A stretch of 64,000 nt of DNA from CAYWKS01 sp964458935 (GCA_964458935.1 CAYWKS010000005.1:62001-126000); one strand, 5' to 3'; shown: positions 1 through 9,802, counted from the first letter of the stretch. Notes: generated by a model from the sequence alone, not told the origin. A program made the numbers and translations.

Positions 1-2
1 TC

Positions 3-3000
3 ATGGACCGCTTGGGGCTGTTTGATGAAGCTACGACGTTGCTGATGCGGGCCGAGCAAAGCATTCAGGATGCGGATGTACAGCACTTGTACGTGCGTCG
101 CTTGTGGGAGCGTGGTCAGGTGTCGAAGCTGCGCGAGCGCGCACGCTCTCTTGAACTGGGCGGCGTGCCGATTGATACGGACACCGTGGGGATCTGTGCG
201 CTGGCTCTGGTTGTCGCAGGCCATGACGACCCGGCCGAGAGGCTGATCCATCAACTCGAGCAGTGGAAAGATGACGAACTGGCCGCCAGTTGGACGTCAC
301 TGCTGCGCGTCTTGCAGGACGATAGTGCCAGCCCCGGGCGCCTCGAGCAGGTAACCGCGAAGGCGATGACCCATTTCTCGAAGCATCCCTACTTTCACTA
401 CTACCATGGCGAGGCCGTGGCCGGGCAAGGCAAGACCGAGGAAGCCATTCAGGCATGGCAAACCGCCGGCCAACTCGCGCCCGCGTGGCCGATGCCGCTC
501 GTCCGAATGTCGCACGCATTCTTGCAGACCGGTCGCGGACCACTGGCCGCGGCCACGGCCAAGGCGGCGGTCGGCCGGCACCCCAACGATCCACAAGCCA
601 ATATTGCGTTCCTCCAGGCAGTGAGCCCGCAACTTGACCAACTGACCGACGACCAGATCACGCAGTTGGTCGAATGGGCCGACGCATTTGACACCCACTT
701 GACGGCCGTCGCACGGCCGTACGTGTTGCCCATACGCATTGCCTTGAGGGCAAGGGCCGGCGAAGCAGACGAGGCACGCGGGCTCATCACCGCTGCCCTG
801 CAGTCTGACGACCCCATCTCGGGCACGGTGTGGATGCAGATGGCCGCCGTTAGCGCCGAGTACAACCTGGATATGGTCGATCAGTGTCTTGACGCATATC
901 GGCGCACTGAAGGCGCCACGCCCGCTTTTGCCGTAGCGGCCGCTGCACGTATTGCCGATGCCCAGGGTATCGATGAGGCTGTGGCGGCGTTCGATCGCGT
1001 GATGAGCCAGACCGCGCTTGATGACGAGGGGCGACGACAGGCGTGGGAAGTGGCGCGGGCCAGGTTGCTGGATCAGTTGCAGCACCCCGAGGCGGTTGAA
1101 GAATGGCAACGGCTCATCGAGCGCTATGCCGAAAACGCTCCAATGCTTTCCGCTGCTGTCGATGCGGCAGCACCTTGGCAACAGCGGGATGTAGCGAATA
1201 CGCTGGTACAGCAACTGGCGGCGACCGCGGGTAGCAAGAGTCTGGCGTACCGGCAGGCCTACGCTCAATTGCTCACGAGCAACGCGGATGCCAGTCAGCG
1301 AGAGCTTGCGGAGGCTGCCTCCCTGCTGCTCGATGTTACGCGCGAAGCGCCGTACCTGCTGAAGCCACACATCCAACTGGCAGAGTGTTTCCTGCGTTTG
1401 GACAATCCGGAGCGTGCTCTGGACCTGTTGCAGGAAGCGCAGGCGCTCACACCGCGGTCATTGGATATCGCGCTTCAGCGCTTGCACCTGCACCAACAAC
1501 TCGATCAGTGGGATCAGGCCAATCGCCTGATCGATCAGATCAGTGGGCAGTCGACCGCCACAATTTCGCAACGCATCAGCCTGGCGGGACTGATAGCTGT
1601 TCAGGGCGATACAGAAGAAGCTGAGCGTCGGCTAAAAGCCATACTCGACGAAGCGCCCGGGCATCAAATGGCCAAATTCTGGTTGGCCAACCTGCTGTGG
1701 GATCAGCAGCGGGATGCGGAGGCGCTGGCACACTTCGACGAGCTTATTGAAACTGATGATCCCCAGGTGTTGCGGCGGGCCATCGCCTTTTACAGTGATC
1801 AGGGCGATCCGGAGCAGGTGCAGGTGCTGCTGGGGAAGCTCGAGGCTAGCCCGCAAGTGCCATCTGTCGACAAAGCGGTTCTCCAGGCGCGCTTCGCGAT
1901 GCGCCAGGGTAACGTCGACCAGGCCGTATCGCATCTACGCAGTATCGCGAGCCGCGGCGAGGCCACACCCGCCGCGTACCGCCAGTTGATTGCCATCCAA
2001 CTTCAGGCTGGACGGGTGGATGCGGCGATCGACTCAGCCGAAGAGGCGTTCCACGCGTTTCCCGACGAGGGCATGTTCAGCGCCATCAGCGAGCACCGCG
2101 CACTTGTACGCGAGGCATCGCAGCGACGCGGTTTGACTCGCCTGGTGGCGTCGCTGCTTTCAGGCGCCGACTATCGCGAGGCAGCATTGGAGGCTCTGCA
2201 ACTTGTCATCGATGCCGAGCGTGAGGGGCGGCTGACTGTTGATGTCGCCGTGGAGTTGCGCGAGTTGGCCGATCGTCACCCGAGTTTCCTCGCACTGCAG
2301 GACCTGATGATTGGCTTCTACCAGAGCACGGGCCGCACCGCTGACGTGGTGGAGATGGCGGTCCGAACGATGCGTGTGCTCCCCGATTCGCCGGAAGCTG
2401 CTTGGATGGCTGCCAACGCCCTGTCGGCGGCCGGTCGCTGGAACGAAGCCCAGGATGCAGCGTGGGAATACCAGCGTCGCCTTGGCAAGAAGACACTGGC
2501 CTCGGACATGCTGATTGCTGAGTCGCACCTGCGGCTGGGTCGTGGCAGCGCCGCCGCGCAGCAACTTCAGCCCCACCTCGAACTGGACCAATCAGAGGCC
2601 ACGGGCTTGATGCTCCACCAGACGAAAGCGAGGGCCCTGATCCAGCAGGAGCGTGTTGAAGATGCCCGCCAACTGCTCTTGCCCGAGCTTAAACAGTCGG
2701 TCAACGCACGGATGGCCTTCATGCGGTTAGCGCTCTTCAGCGTGCCTGATCCCGATGATGCAGAACAATGGCTGATGGACCTGGAGCAGGTGATTGACGC
2801 GGGACGCAGCGGTGAAAGGTTGTGGTTGGCGAACGCGTGGCAGCACGCCGGGCAGCGCTGGCGTCGCAGCGACCATCTACAACGCGCCGAGCGAATGCTG
2901 CGGCAGTTGACTGAAGATCCCAGGACGGCTGGCGAGGCTTGGCAGGCGCTAGGGGTCAACTACGAAGTGCAGGGTGAAGCAGAGCCGGCCCGCTCGGCTT

Positions 3001-3446
3001 ATCGACAGGCCTTGAGCAATGACCCCAATCTATCCATCGCAGCGAACAACCTGGCCATGTTGCTGCTGCGAAGCGATCGTGGTGCCGAAGCGATTGCGCT
3101 CGCGGAACGAGCGGTTGCCGAGTCCCCACGCAGTGCGGCGTTTCAGGACACCTACGCTCTCGCGCTCATGGCCAATGGCCAACCGCGGGAGGCGGTCGCT
3201 GCGGCCCGCCGTGCTGCAAGCCTTGAACAGGGCAACCCGGAATTCTATATCACGCTCTGTGAAGCACTGGTACAGGCCGACCAGCAAGGCCAGGCACGCG
3301 AGATCCTGGCTCGACTGCATGAAGCCATGGGTGATGACGCCGACATGCCGCATTCCCTCGCCGAGCGTCTGCAAGCCTTGCGGCAAGTGCTTGGCGACTC
3401 GCCGGATGCGACCGAGCCAACCGGCGCAGCGATGTACGCCCGCTGA
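3..3446 (+). CDS. TPR-repeat protein, PrsT-like (5' end probably cut by window)
   Basis: Large, almost wholly alpha-helical protein of at least 1147 residues built from tandem tetratricopeptide-type repeats (A-L-x-x-A, A-x-x-x-L-x-P spacing throughout). The last 200 residues carry the clearest units, such as 'AANNLAMLLL' followed by 'AIALAERAVAESPRSAAF'. TPR scaffolds bind other proteins. Very long TPR proteins of this style (PrsT family) are a known companion of exosortase/EPS loci, and an exosortase lies in the same window, so I infer that role. The first ATG falls at base 3 with no signal peptide and in mid-repeat, so the true start is probably upstream of the window. It is followed after 42 bases by the exporter genes and looks co-transcribed with them. 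PrsT is a similarity call; a generic TPR protein is the alternative. Confidence 0.7.
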   Translation: MDRLGLFDEATTLLMRAEQSIQDADVQHLYVRRLWERGQVSKLRERARSLELGGVPIDTDTVGICALALVVAGHDDPAERLIHQLEQWKDDELAASWTSLLRVLQDDSASPGRLEQVTAKAMTHFSKHPYFHYYHGEAVAGQGKTEEAIQAWQTAGQLAPAWPMPLVRMSHAFLQTGRGPLAAATAKAAVGRHPNDPQANIAFLQAVSPQLDQLTDDQITQLVEWADAFDTHLTAVARPYVLPIRIALRARAGEADEARGLITAALQSDDPISGTVWMQMAAVSAEYNLDMVDQCLDAYRRTEGATPAFAVAAAARIADAQGIDEAVAAFDRVMSQTALDDEGRRQAWEVARARLLDQLQHPEAVEEWQRLIERYAENAPMLSAAVDAAAPWQQRDVANTLVQQLAATAGSKSLAYRQAYAQLLTSNADASQRELAEAASLLLDVTREAPYLLKPHIQLAECFLRLDNPERALDLLQEAQALTPRSLDIALQRLHLHQQLDQWDQANRLIDQISGQSTATISQRISLAGLIAVQGDTEEAERRLKAILDEAPGHQMAKFWLANLLWDQQRDAEALAHFDELIETDDPQVLRRAIAFYSDQGDPEQVQVLLGKLEASPQVPSVDKAVLQARFAMRQGNVDQAVSHLRSIASRGEATPAAYRQLIAIQLQAGRVDAAIDSAEEAFHAFPDEGMFSAISEHRALVREASQRRGLTRLVASLLSGADYREAALEALQLVIDAEREGRLTVDVAVELRELADRHPSFLALQDLMIGFYQSTGRTADVVEMAVRTMRVLPDSPEAAWMAANALSAAGRWNEAQDAAWEYQRRLGKKTLASDMLIAESHLRLGRGSAAAQQLQPHLELDQSEATGLMLHQTKARALIQQERVEDARQLLLPELKQSVNARMAFMRLALFSVPDPDDAEQWLMDLEQVIDAGRSGERLWLANAWQHAGQRWRRSDHLQRAERMLRQLTEDPRTAGEAWQALGVNYEVQGEAEPARSAYRQALSNDPNLSIAANNLAMLLLRSDRGAEAIALAERAVAESPRSAAFQDTYALALMANGQPREAVAAARRAASLEQGNPEFYITLCEALVQADQQGQAREILARLHEAMGDDADMPHSLAERLQALRQVLGDSPDATEPTGAAMYAR

Positions 3447-3488
3447 CCATCCTCCCCTGGCGTCCAACCCCCAATAAGGACAGTCGCA

Positions 3489-4388
3489 ATGACTTTCGCT
3501 GACGCGAACCCCTCGCGCCAATCGTACATGGTCATCGAGCCGCCTCGCGGTTGGAGCCCGCTGAATCTGCGCGAGTTGTGGCAGTACCGTGAGATGGTCT
3601 ACCGGATGGTCATGCGCGACATCAAGAGCCGGTACAAGCAGAGTGCCTTGGGTCCATTCTGGATCATTGTGATGCCGCTGATCCAAGCGGGCATCTTCTC
3701 GATGATATTCGGTGGTCTCGCTGGCCTGGAGGCTGGCAAGGGTGCTTCCGGCCAAACCATGCCCTATCCGGTATTTGTCTATGCGGGCATGCTGATCTGG
3801 CAAACGTATACTCGATCGTTCGGGGCAAGCTCCGGTTGCCTGCGCGGTCAGGCTGGCATCCTTACTAAGGTCTACTACCCGCGACTCATTGCCCCCATAA
3901 CAGGTATTGCTGGCGGTATGCTGGATCTGCTGCTCGGACTGGTGGTCCTGGGCGTCATGGTGGCCGTCACAGGAACATGGCCCACCTGGGGCTTGCTGAC
4001 GTTGCCCCTATTCATTGTTGCGGCGTGGGTAGTCGGCCTTGGCTTGGGCCTGTGGGTTGCATCGTTGAGTATCCGCTTTCGAGATATCAGTCGTGCGGGC
4101 AGCTTCATCAATACCATGCTGATGTGGCTTACCCCTATCGCCTGGTCGAGCCAATTGCTCTATGAAGGCAATAAGGTCCCCGAGAAGTGGCAGGCGCTCG
4201 CCGAGGTTGGCTTTCAGCTCAATCCGCTGTACCACGTCGTCGAGGGGTTCCGATGGGCGTCGATCGGTTATACGGAGTGGCGTTTCACACCTTATACCGG
4301 CATCAGCATGGGTCTGATGGGTCTGGTATTCGTGGCCGGGATGTTTTACTTCCGCCGCATCGATGCGAACGTCGCTGATACGATCTGA
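3489..4388 (+). CDS. ABC-2 type polysaccharide export permease (Wzm-like)
   Basis: Inner-membrane permease of an ABC-dependent polysaccharide exporter, which moves lipid-linked glycan across the inner membrane. The 299-residue protein has the usual soluble N-terminus with the 'YREMVYRMVMRDIKSRYKQS' type element (about residues 33-52). Then come six hydrophobic segments and the C-terminal loop 'NPLYHVVEGFRW' typical of Wzm/TagG/RfbA permeases. Length fits the family (about 260-300). Start chosen at the ATG preceded by AAGGA. The ATPase gene follows 27 bases later. The substrate cannot be read from the sequence; context says a heteropolysaccharide made by the downstream glycosyltransferases. 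Confidence 0.92.
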   Translation: MTFADANPSRQSYMVIEPPRGWSPLNLRELWQYREMVYRMVMRDIKSRYKQSALGPFWIIVMPLIQAGIFSMIFGGLAGLEAGKGASGQTMPYPVFVYAGMLIWQTYTRSFGASSGCLRGQAGILTKVYYPRLIAPITGIAGGMLDLLLGLVVLGVMVAVTGTWPTWGLLTLPLFIVAAWVVGLGLGLWVASLSIRFRDISRAGSFINTMLMWLTPIAWSSQLLYEGNKVPEKWQALAEVGFQLNPLYHVVEGFRWASIGYTEWRFTPYTGISMGLMGLVFVAGMFYFRRIDANVADTI

Positions 4389-4415
4389 GCTCTGGCTCTT
4401 GGAGGTTCACGCCGG

Positions 4416-5738
4416 ATGACGGACGTCGCCATTACAGTGCAGCATGTCGGCAAACGCTTCGAATTGGGTGAACTGGGCACGATGTCGGACTTGGTGCGCA
4501 AGACACGCCGCCTGGGAAGCCGATTGGTGCGCTCGTCCCGACGCGGCCGCGACCACACCGGCGGCAAGCCGTGGGAACACGATGACTCCAACGCCTTCTG
4601 GGCCCTCAAGGACATCAACTTCGAGGTTAAGGAAGGAGAAGTGCTTGGCATCATCGGGGGGAACGGCGCCGGCAAGTCAACGCTCCTCAAAGTCCTCTCG
4701 CGCATCACCGCGCCCACCACGGGTCGCATCGAACTCTATGGACGTGTAGCATCGCTTCTGGAGGTCGGTACGGGCTTTCATCCCGAACTAACTGGTCGGG
4801 AGAACGTGTTTCTCAATGGGTCAATCCTCGGAATGAGCCGCACGGAGATCAAGAGCAAGTTCGATGAAATTGTAGCTTTCTCCGGCGTGGAGAAATTCAT
4901 CGACACACCGGTTAAGCGATACTCCAGCGGGATGAAGGTACGCTTGGGTTTTGCAGTAGCCGCACACCTGGAGCCGGAGATACTGGTCATCGATGAAGTG
5001 CTTGCCGTCGGTGACGTGCAGTTTCAGCGGCGCTGCCTGGGCAAGATGAAGGAAGTTGCCGGGAGCGGTCGGACGGTTCTCTTCGTCAGTCACAATATGC
5101 CTTCCGTCCGCAACCTATGTGGGCGCGGTATCCTCCTGACTGACGGGGAAATCACGATCGACGGGACTGCGAATGAAGCAGTGGACGGCTACCTGAAGGG
5201 CACAACCGCCCAGTTGGATGGAACGGGGTGTCAGGATGCGGTGATCGACGCGCATCTTGATAAGGAACTGCCGTTCCATGTGACGGGGGTGACGGTGACC
5301 CATGCGGAGCTTGGCCCCGGGCACGCCATTGCAACGGGCGCGCCTGTGGAGGTCCGGCTGGACTACGAGGCAGCATCGCGATTTCATTCACCCGCGTTCA
5401 TCATAAGCATCGCCAGCGCCGACGAAGTGGAGCTTATCCGGTTGAGCAATCTGCCGATAAGTGGATTCGAAATCGAGCATATTGAGGGGCGGGCCACGGT
5501 AGTGCTGAGGCTGGAGCATTTGCCGCTCACATCCGGCCGCTACTTCATATCGTTGGGAGTGGCGCGGCCTGGAATGGAAATGTACGATCGGCTGAACAAG
5601 GTCTTCATACTCGATGTCGAAGCGGACGACGTCTACGGCAGCGGGGCTATGCTGGACAACAATCGTGGGTTATTCACGATCGATCACACGTGGTCCATGG
5701 CGGAGAAGTCAGCGACGCTTGCCAGGACGATCGGATGA
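4416..5738 (+). CDS. ABC polysaccharide exporter ATPase with C-terminal glycan-binding-type domain (Wzt-like)
   Basis: ATPase partner of the preceding permease. Residues 1-260 form the nucleotide-binding domain: Walker A 'GGNGAGKST' (81-89), signature 'YSSGM' (169-173), Walker B 'ILVIDE' (189-194) and switch His226 in 'VLFVSHN'. The 'VGTGFHPELTGREN' stretch is characteristic of the Wzt/TagH subgroup. Residues about 265-440 form an extra beta-rich domain like the Wzt C-terminal domain, which in O9a-type systems recognises the finished chain end. Total length of 440 agrees with two-domain Wzt rather than short TagH-type ATPases. GGAGG precedes the ATG. The stop overlaps the next start (ATGA). 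The extra domain suggests export is gated by a particular terminal sugar modification; which one is unknown. Confidence 0.92.
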   Translation: MTDVAITVQHVGKRFELGELGTMSDLVRKTRRLGSRLVRSSRRGRDHTGGKPWEHDDSNAFWALKDINFEVKEGEVLGIIGGNGAGKSTLLKVLSRITAPTTGRIELYGRVASLLEVGTGFHPELTGRENVFLNGSILGMSRTEIKSKFDEIVAFSGVEKFIDTPVKRYSSGMKVRLGFAVAAHLEPEILVIDEVLAVGDVQFQRRCLGKMKEVAGSGRTVLFVSHNMPSVRNLCGRGILLTDGEITIDGTANEAVDGYLKGTTAQLDGTGCQDAVIDAHLDKELPFHVTGVTVTHAELGPGHAIATGAPVEVRLDYEAASRFHSPAFIISIASADEVELIRLSNLPISGFEIEHIEGRATVVLRLEHLPLTSGRYFISLGVARPGMEMYDRLNKVFILDVEADDVYGSGAMLDNNRGLFTIDHTWSMAEKSATLARTIG

Positions 5739-6769
5739 ACGAAGCGATCATCTTCATTGCGTCGCAACCGCGCGCCGGTTCAACCATGCTGCAGCGGATG
5801 TTCGCGGCCCATCCGGATGTGGTCACCATGTCCGAGCCGTGGATCATGCTCCACCCACTGTATGCGATGAAGCGGCAAGGCATTGCAACGGAATTCAATT
5901 CACAGTGGGCGGCTGGCGCAGTCGAAGATTTCGTGTCACGGCTGCCAGGTGGACGGGAAGCGTATCGGAGGGCTATGTGCGATGCCTATGGCGGACTGTA
6001 TCGCACCCATCTGGCCGCGGTGGGCAAACGAGTGTTCGTCGACAAGACACCCCGCTACTTTCTGGTGCTGCCCGAACTACGGTGGCTGTTCCCCGAAGCG
6101 CCCATCATCCTGCTGTTGCGTCACCCGCTCGCGGTGTTGGTGTCAATGATCCATACGTGGGCTCGGGATGACATATCGCGCCTGGAACCACACCGGGTCG
6201 ATCTGATTCAGGGGCCAGCCAAGCTGGCGGTTGCCGCAGAGCACGGCAGTGACATCGTGGTCCGTTACGAGCAACTGCTCGCTAATCCGGAAGAAGAACT
6301 GCGACGACTATGTGTGGCATGCGGCGTCGAGTATCGCGGAACCATGGTTGCATATGGTAAGGCCCGCCAGGCCGCATGGTCGATGGGCGATCCGGTCAAC
6401 GCACATCGCAAGGAAGCGATAGACCCGCAACACGCCGATGCATGGCGGATGAGATTGCGCGATCCGATGGTATGGTCCCTGTGTCGAGACTATTGGGCGA
6501 TGCTGGGCCAGGAGACGACAACGCGACTGGGCTATTCATGGGAAGCGGGGTGGGGTTTGCTGAATGAGACAAAGCCGCGTGGCACCAAGCGCCCCGGACA
6601 ATTGGAACGTCTGCTGGGCGTGCGGTCGTATCGTGGAGTCACGGGCGGCATGAGACTGTTCGCGGCACGTCGTCGGGAGATCGGCCTGGGCGCGGCCGTG
6701 ATGGGCGCGGCACGAAGGGGCCGTCGCACGCTGTTCGGAGCCCCGGTGGAGCCTACGGCATGGTCGTAG
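5735..6769 (+). CDS. Sulfotransferase family protein
   Basis: Predicted PAPS-dependent sulfotransferase, 344 residues, transferring sulfate to a sugar hydroxyl or another acceptor. The 5'-phosphosulfate loop is 'SQPRAGSTMLQRM' near residues 10-22. 'DKTPRYF' follows at about 103-109, and the 3'-phosphate motif 'LLLRHPLAVLVSMI' at about 126-139 includes Arg129 and Ser137. The start is the ATG that overlaps the Wzt-like stop by four bases; an in-frame upstream ATG would overlap far more and adds nothing conserved. Its place directly after the exporter and before the glycosyltransferases suggests the acceptor is the exported glycan. A second sulfotransferase sits at 17155. Confidence 0.85.
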   Translation: MNEAIIFIASQPRAGSTMLQRMFAAHPDVVTMSEPWIMLHPLYAMKRQGIATEFNSQWAAGAVEDFVSRLPGGREAYRRAMCDAYGGLYRTHLAAVGKRVFVDKTPRYFLVLPELRWLFPEAPIILLLRHPLAVLVSMIHTWARDDISRLEPHRVDLIQGPAKLAVAAEHGSDIVVRYEQLLANPEEELRRLCVACGVEYRGTMVAYGKARQAAWSMGDPVNAHRKEAIDPQHADAWRMRLRDPMVWSLCRDYWAMLGQETTTRLGYSWEAGWGLLNETKPRGTKRPGQLERLLGVRSYRGVTGGMRLFAARRREIGLGAAVMGAARRGRRTLFGAPVEPTAWS

Positions 6770-7746
6770 ACGATCAGACGATGATTCCCGAGGCCCTCAA
6801 TCGTCATCCCGATCCCCAGTGCGCGTTCGATGAAGGCGCCTATCTGGCAGCCGGTGAGGCGACGGATGCGACGCAGGAATGGCCGCGGATAAGCATGGTC
6901 GTCATCAATTTCAACTATGGACGCTATCTCGAGACTGCACTCCGGTCGATCCTCTTGCAACGGTATCCGAATCTAGAACTTGTTGTGATAGATGGAGGCA
7001 GCACCGACGAGAGTCTCGCAATCATTCGGCATTACGAGTCATGCCTGACACATTGGGAAAGTGAAGCAGACCGAGGCCAGTCGCATGCGATCAACAAAGG
7101 CTTTGTTCGCTGTACGGGGGACGTGATCAACTGGCTATGCAGCGACGATCTGCTGCTGCCAGGAGCATTGGAGGCCGTGGGGCGACACTTTCGTGACCCG
7201 ACCGTGAGGTGGTTGGTCGGTGGGTGTCGCAATGTATTCCTTGAGCAAGCAAAGCAGGTTGATGAGTGGCCCAGCATTGCAGACGTGTGGCATATCCCGG
7301 TCAAGAATCCGATACCACAGCCAAGTTGCTTCTATCGTCGGGCCCTGATCCAGCGACAGCATCTGGTGCGAGAGGACTTGCACTACTCGATGGACCGCGA
7401 ATTATGGGCATACTTGCTTACGCAAGCCGGCGCCGCCACGGTCATCCCAGATGTGCTAAGCCTGTATCGGTGGACGGGCCACAACAAGACATCGCTGCGG
7501 GGGCCAGAGTCGGCACGCGAACTGCATCAAGTCATCAGCTCGTACACCAGGGACCGGGTATCTCTGAGTTTCTGGTACATGTGGCTGCGGTTCCCCATTC
7601 AGCGAAGATTGCGAGCGACACGCGGTGTAGAAGCCAAGATGCTGCGGCGACTCGACAGACTGTACCGCTATCTTGCAGCACGGTGCTACGGTCGCGACGC
7701 GGTGGACGCCATGGATTGGCGATTTCTGCTGCCACGACGATCATGA
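6760..7746 (+). CDS. Glycosyltransferase family 2
   Basis: Inverting GT-A glycosyltransferase, 328 residues. The GT2 nucleotide-sugar core starts near residue 46 ('ISMVVINFNYGRYLETALRS') and continues with 'VIDGGSTDES', 'DRGQSHAINKGF' and the 'CSDDLLLPGALE' metal-binding element. It ends with a positively charged tail. The ATG at 6760 overlaps the sulfotransferase by ten bases and has GGTGGAG in front; an ATG at 6781 is possible but lacks a ribosome site. It closely resembles the product of 14998 (same 'VIDGGSTD', 'EADRGQ-HAINKGF' blocks), so the two are paralogues. Sugar specificity is not readable. Confidence 0.88.
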   Translation: MVVDDQTMIPEALNRHPDPQCAFDEGAYLAAGEATDATQEWPRISMVVINFNYGRYLETALRSILLQRYPNLELVVIDGGSTDESLAIIRHYESCLTHWESEADRGQSHAINKGFVRCTGDVINWLCSDDLLLPGALEAVGRHFRDPTVRWLVGGCRNVFLEQAKQVDEWPSIADVWHIPVKNPIPQPSCFYRRALIQRQHLVREDLHYSMDRELWAYLLTQAGAATVIPDVLSLYRWTGHNKTSLRGPESARELHQVISSYTRDRVSLSFWYMWLRFPIQRRLRATRGVEAKMLRRLDRLYRYLAARCYGRDAVDAMDWRFLLPRRS

Positions 7747-7836
7747 ATGCGGGCCAAAGTGCTGCTGCCACGCGCGTCCTGCGAAAGCGCATGCGAGTTA
7801 GAGTTATCGCGTGCGTACCGATGATAAGGAGTGCGA

Positions 7837-8820
7837 GTGAGGGTTAGTGTCGTTATCCCGGTATACAACGCCGAAGCGTATCTGGAGCATGCGGTACGGT
7901 CGGCATTGAGCCAGGGAGAAGTCGGCGAGGTCCTGCTCGTGGAAGACGGCTCGAGCGACGGATCATTGGCCATGTGTACGCGACTGGCAAGCGAAGACGA
8001 TCGCGTGCGTGTGCTACAACATCCTAGGGGAGAGAACCGTGGGGCGGGGGCGACGCGCAACCTCGGGATTCGCAGTGTGCAGTGTGACCTGGTGGCCTTT
8101 CTCGATGCTGACGACTACTACTTGCCGCAGCGGTTCTGCACGCCCGTGCAGATTATGACTGCGAGGCCCGAGGTCGACGGCGTCTACGAGGCCGTCGGAA
8201 TCCACCTCGACAACGATGCTGCTGCCCGTTGGTGGCATGCTCTGCACGGAGAGCGCCAATTGGCGACGGTGCGCGAACCCGTCGAGCCGGACAAGCTGTT
8301 TCACGGTATGCTGTCCGGGCGTGTTGGGTCGTTTCACACCGACGGGATCTGCGTGCGGCGCGAACTCTTCGCGAAAAGCGGCGAGTTCGACGCTGAACTG
8401 CGCATGTGCCAGGATACTGCGATGTGGTTGCGAATGGCTTGCGTCGGGCGCTTGGAGGCGGGACGGCTGGATGAACCCGTGGCGATGTATCGCCTTCATG
8501 GCGACAACCGCGTCATGAAAGAGTCTCGCCGTCACGTATATTGGGGCGTCGAGATGGGGCGGTGCATGCTGAATTGGGCGCGGAAGAGTCGTGATGATGA
8601 GTTGGCCGCGACCTTCTATCAGCACTGGTATGATCGGTGGCAGTGGTACAGTCGCGAGACCGATAGTCGCCTGTCGTCTCGACTGGAGTTGGCCGGTTTG
8701 TGGTGGAGAATGGCAAGGCAGTATCCGCCCGTATGGGGCCGGCGTAGCTTCTGGGGCCTCCTCAAAGGTGCTTTGATGCAAGGCGGATCGGCATCGTGTG
8801 CACCGGCATTCACCAAATGA
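7837..8820 (+). CDS. Glycosyltransferase family 2
   Basis: GT-A fold family 2 enzyme of about 327 residues. The N-terminus 'MRVSVVIPVYNAEAYLEHAV' is a textbook GT2 start, followed by 'LLVEDGSSDGSL', 'GAGATRNLGI' and the metal site 'LDADDYY'. The GTG at 7837 was chosen because AAGGAG lies five bases upstream; a GTG six bases earlier overlaps that site. About 90 bases separate it from the previous gene, one of the few small gaps in this run. The C-terminal half contains 'CQDTAMWLRMA', the acceptor-side acidic/aromatic pattern common in GT2. Donor and acceptor unknown. Confidence 0.87.
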   Translation: MRVSVVIPVYNAEAYLEHAVRSALSQGEVGEVLLVEDGSSDGSLAMCTRLASEDDRVRVLQHPRGENRGAGATRNLGIRSVQCDLVAFLDADDYYLPQRFCTPVQIMTARPEVDGVYEAVGIHLDNDAAARWWHALHGERQLATVREPVEPDKLFHGMLSGRVGSFHTDGICVRRELFAKSGEFDAELRMCQDTAMWLRMACVGRLEAGRLDEPVAMYRLHGDNRVMKESRRHVYWGVEMGRCMLNWARKSRDDELAATFYQHWYDRWQWYSRETDSRLSSRLELAGLWWRMARQYPPVWGRRSFWGLLKGALMQGGSASCAPAFTK

Positions 8821-9797
8821 CCGCGCACCGCGACACCGTGGAAGCAACCGGTGCGGAGGGGGTCGCCACCCCCGTCGTCCTCGTGGTATTCAACAGGCCG
8901 GAGGCTACGCGGCAGGTTCTTGATGCCCTCGCTGCCGTCCGGCCGCAGACGCTCTATGTTGCGGCCGACGGACCGAGGCATGCCGAAGATGTGCCCAAGT
9001 GTGCTGCCGTGCGGGAATTGATCAGCGACCCGCCATGGAAATGCCGCGTACACCGCGATATCGCCGATGCCAATCTCGGGTGTGGGCGCCGCTTGCCGAC
9101 TGCCCTGGACTGGGTATTTGCTCACGAGGAGCGGGCAATCATTCTTGAAGACGACTGCGTGCCGCATCCGTCATTCTTTTCATACTGCGAGGATCTTCTA
9201 ACGCGCTACGCCGACGATAGCAGTGTCGGCTGCATCAGCGGCGACACGATTCCGGGGACAGGTAACTATGGAAAGGCAAGTTACCGCTTCTCATGGATAC
9301 CCCTGATCTGGGGATGGGCCACGTGGCGACGCGCGTGGCGCAAGTACGATCACGAGGTATCGGATTGGCGCACGCAACAACGAGCCCCGTGGCTGCGTCG
9401 CATCGCCCCAGAAGCGCTGATGCGGATGGAACTGATCAAGAAGTTCTCGTCCTCCTATGAAGAAGCGTCGACTTCAGCATTCAGCATCTGGGATTTCCAG
9501 TGGACCTACGCCTGCATGCGCCACGGTATGCGATCGATCCACCCTCGAGATGTACTCGTCTCCAACGTGGGATTCGGACCCGATGCTACGCACACCCGGG
9601 GGGCGGCTGTAACACGACACGCCGACACGGGTATGCCCATGCCGCTGACGCATCCGCGCAGTTATGCTGTCGATGTGGGTTCCGATATTGAAGTCTTCCA
9701 TGCCCTGCATCGGCATCTGCGGCGCGACCGCCGGTCGCTGGCACATCGCATGAAGAGCACGATGCATCGTGTCGCGATGAGGCTGCGTAGCGCGTAA
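8817..9797 (+). CDS. GT-A glycosyltransferase, GNT-I (GT13)-like / 'HlpA-like'
   Basis: Predicted nucleotide-sugar transferase of 326 residues. It opens after about 20 residues with 'PVVLVVFNRPEATRQVLDAL', then 'LYVAADGPR', 'NLGCGRRLPTALDWVF' and the acidic metal motif 'AIILEDDCVPHPSFF'. This order (open-hand N-P-E, D-G-P-R, E-D-D) resembles GNT-I/POMGnT-type GT13 folds and bacterial proteins often labelled hemolytic protein HlpA-like; no haemolysin role is implied. The start is the ATG overlapping the previous stop by four bases. The conserved 'FSWIPLIWGWATWRRAW' segment supports a real family. Substrate unknown. Confidence 0.75.
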   Translation: MTAHRDTVEATGAEGVATPVVLVVFNRPEATRQVLDALAAVRPQTLYVAADGPRHAEDVPKCAAVRELISDPPWKCRVHRDIADANLGCGRRLPTALDWVFAHEERAIILEDDCVPHPSFFSYCEDLLTRYADDSSVGCISGDTIPGTGNYGKASYRFSWIPLIWGWATWRRAWRKYDHEVSDWRTQQRAPWLRRIAPEALMRMELIKKFSSSYEEASTSAFSIWDFQWTYACMRHGMRSIHPRDVLVSNVGFGPDATHTRGAAVTRHADTGMPMPLTHPRSYAVDVGSDIEVFHALHRHLRRDRRSLAHRMKSTMHRVAMRLRSA

Positions 9798-9802
9798 CGA
9801 TC

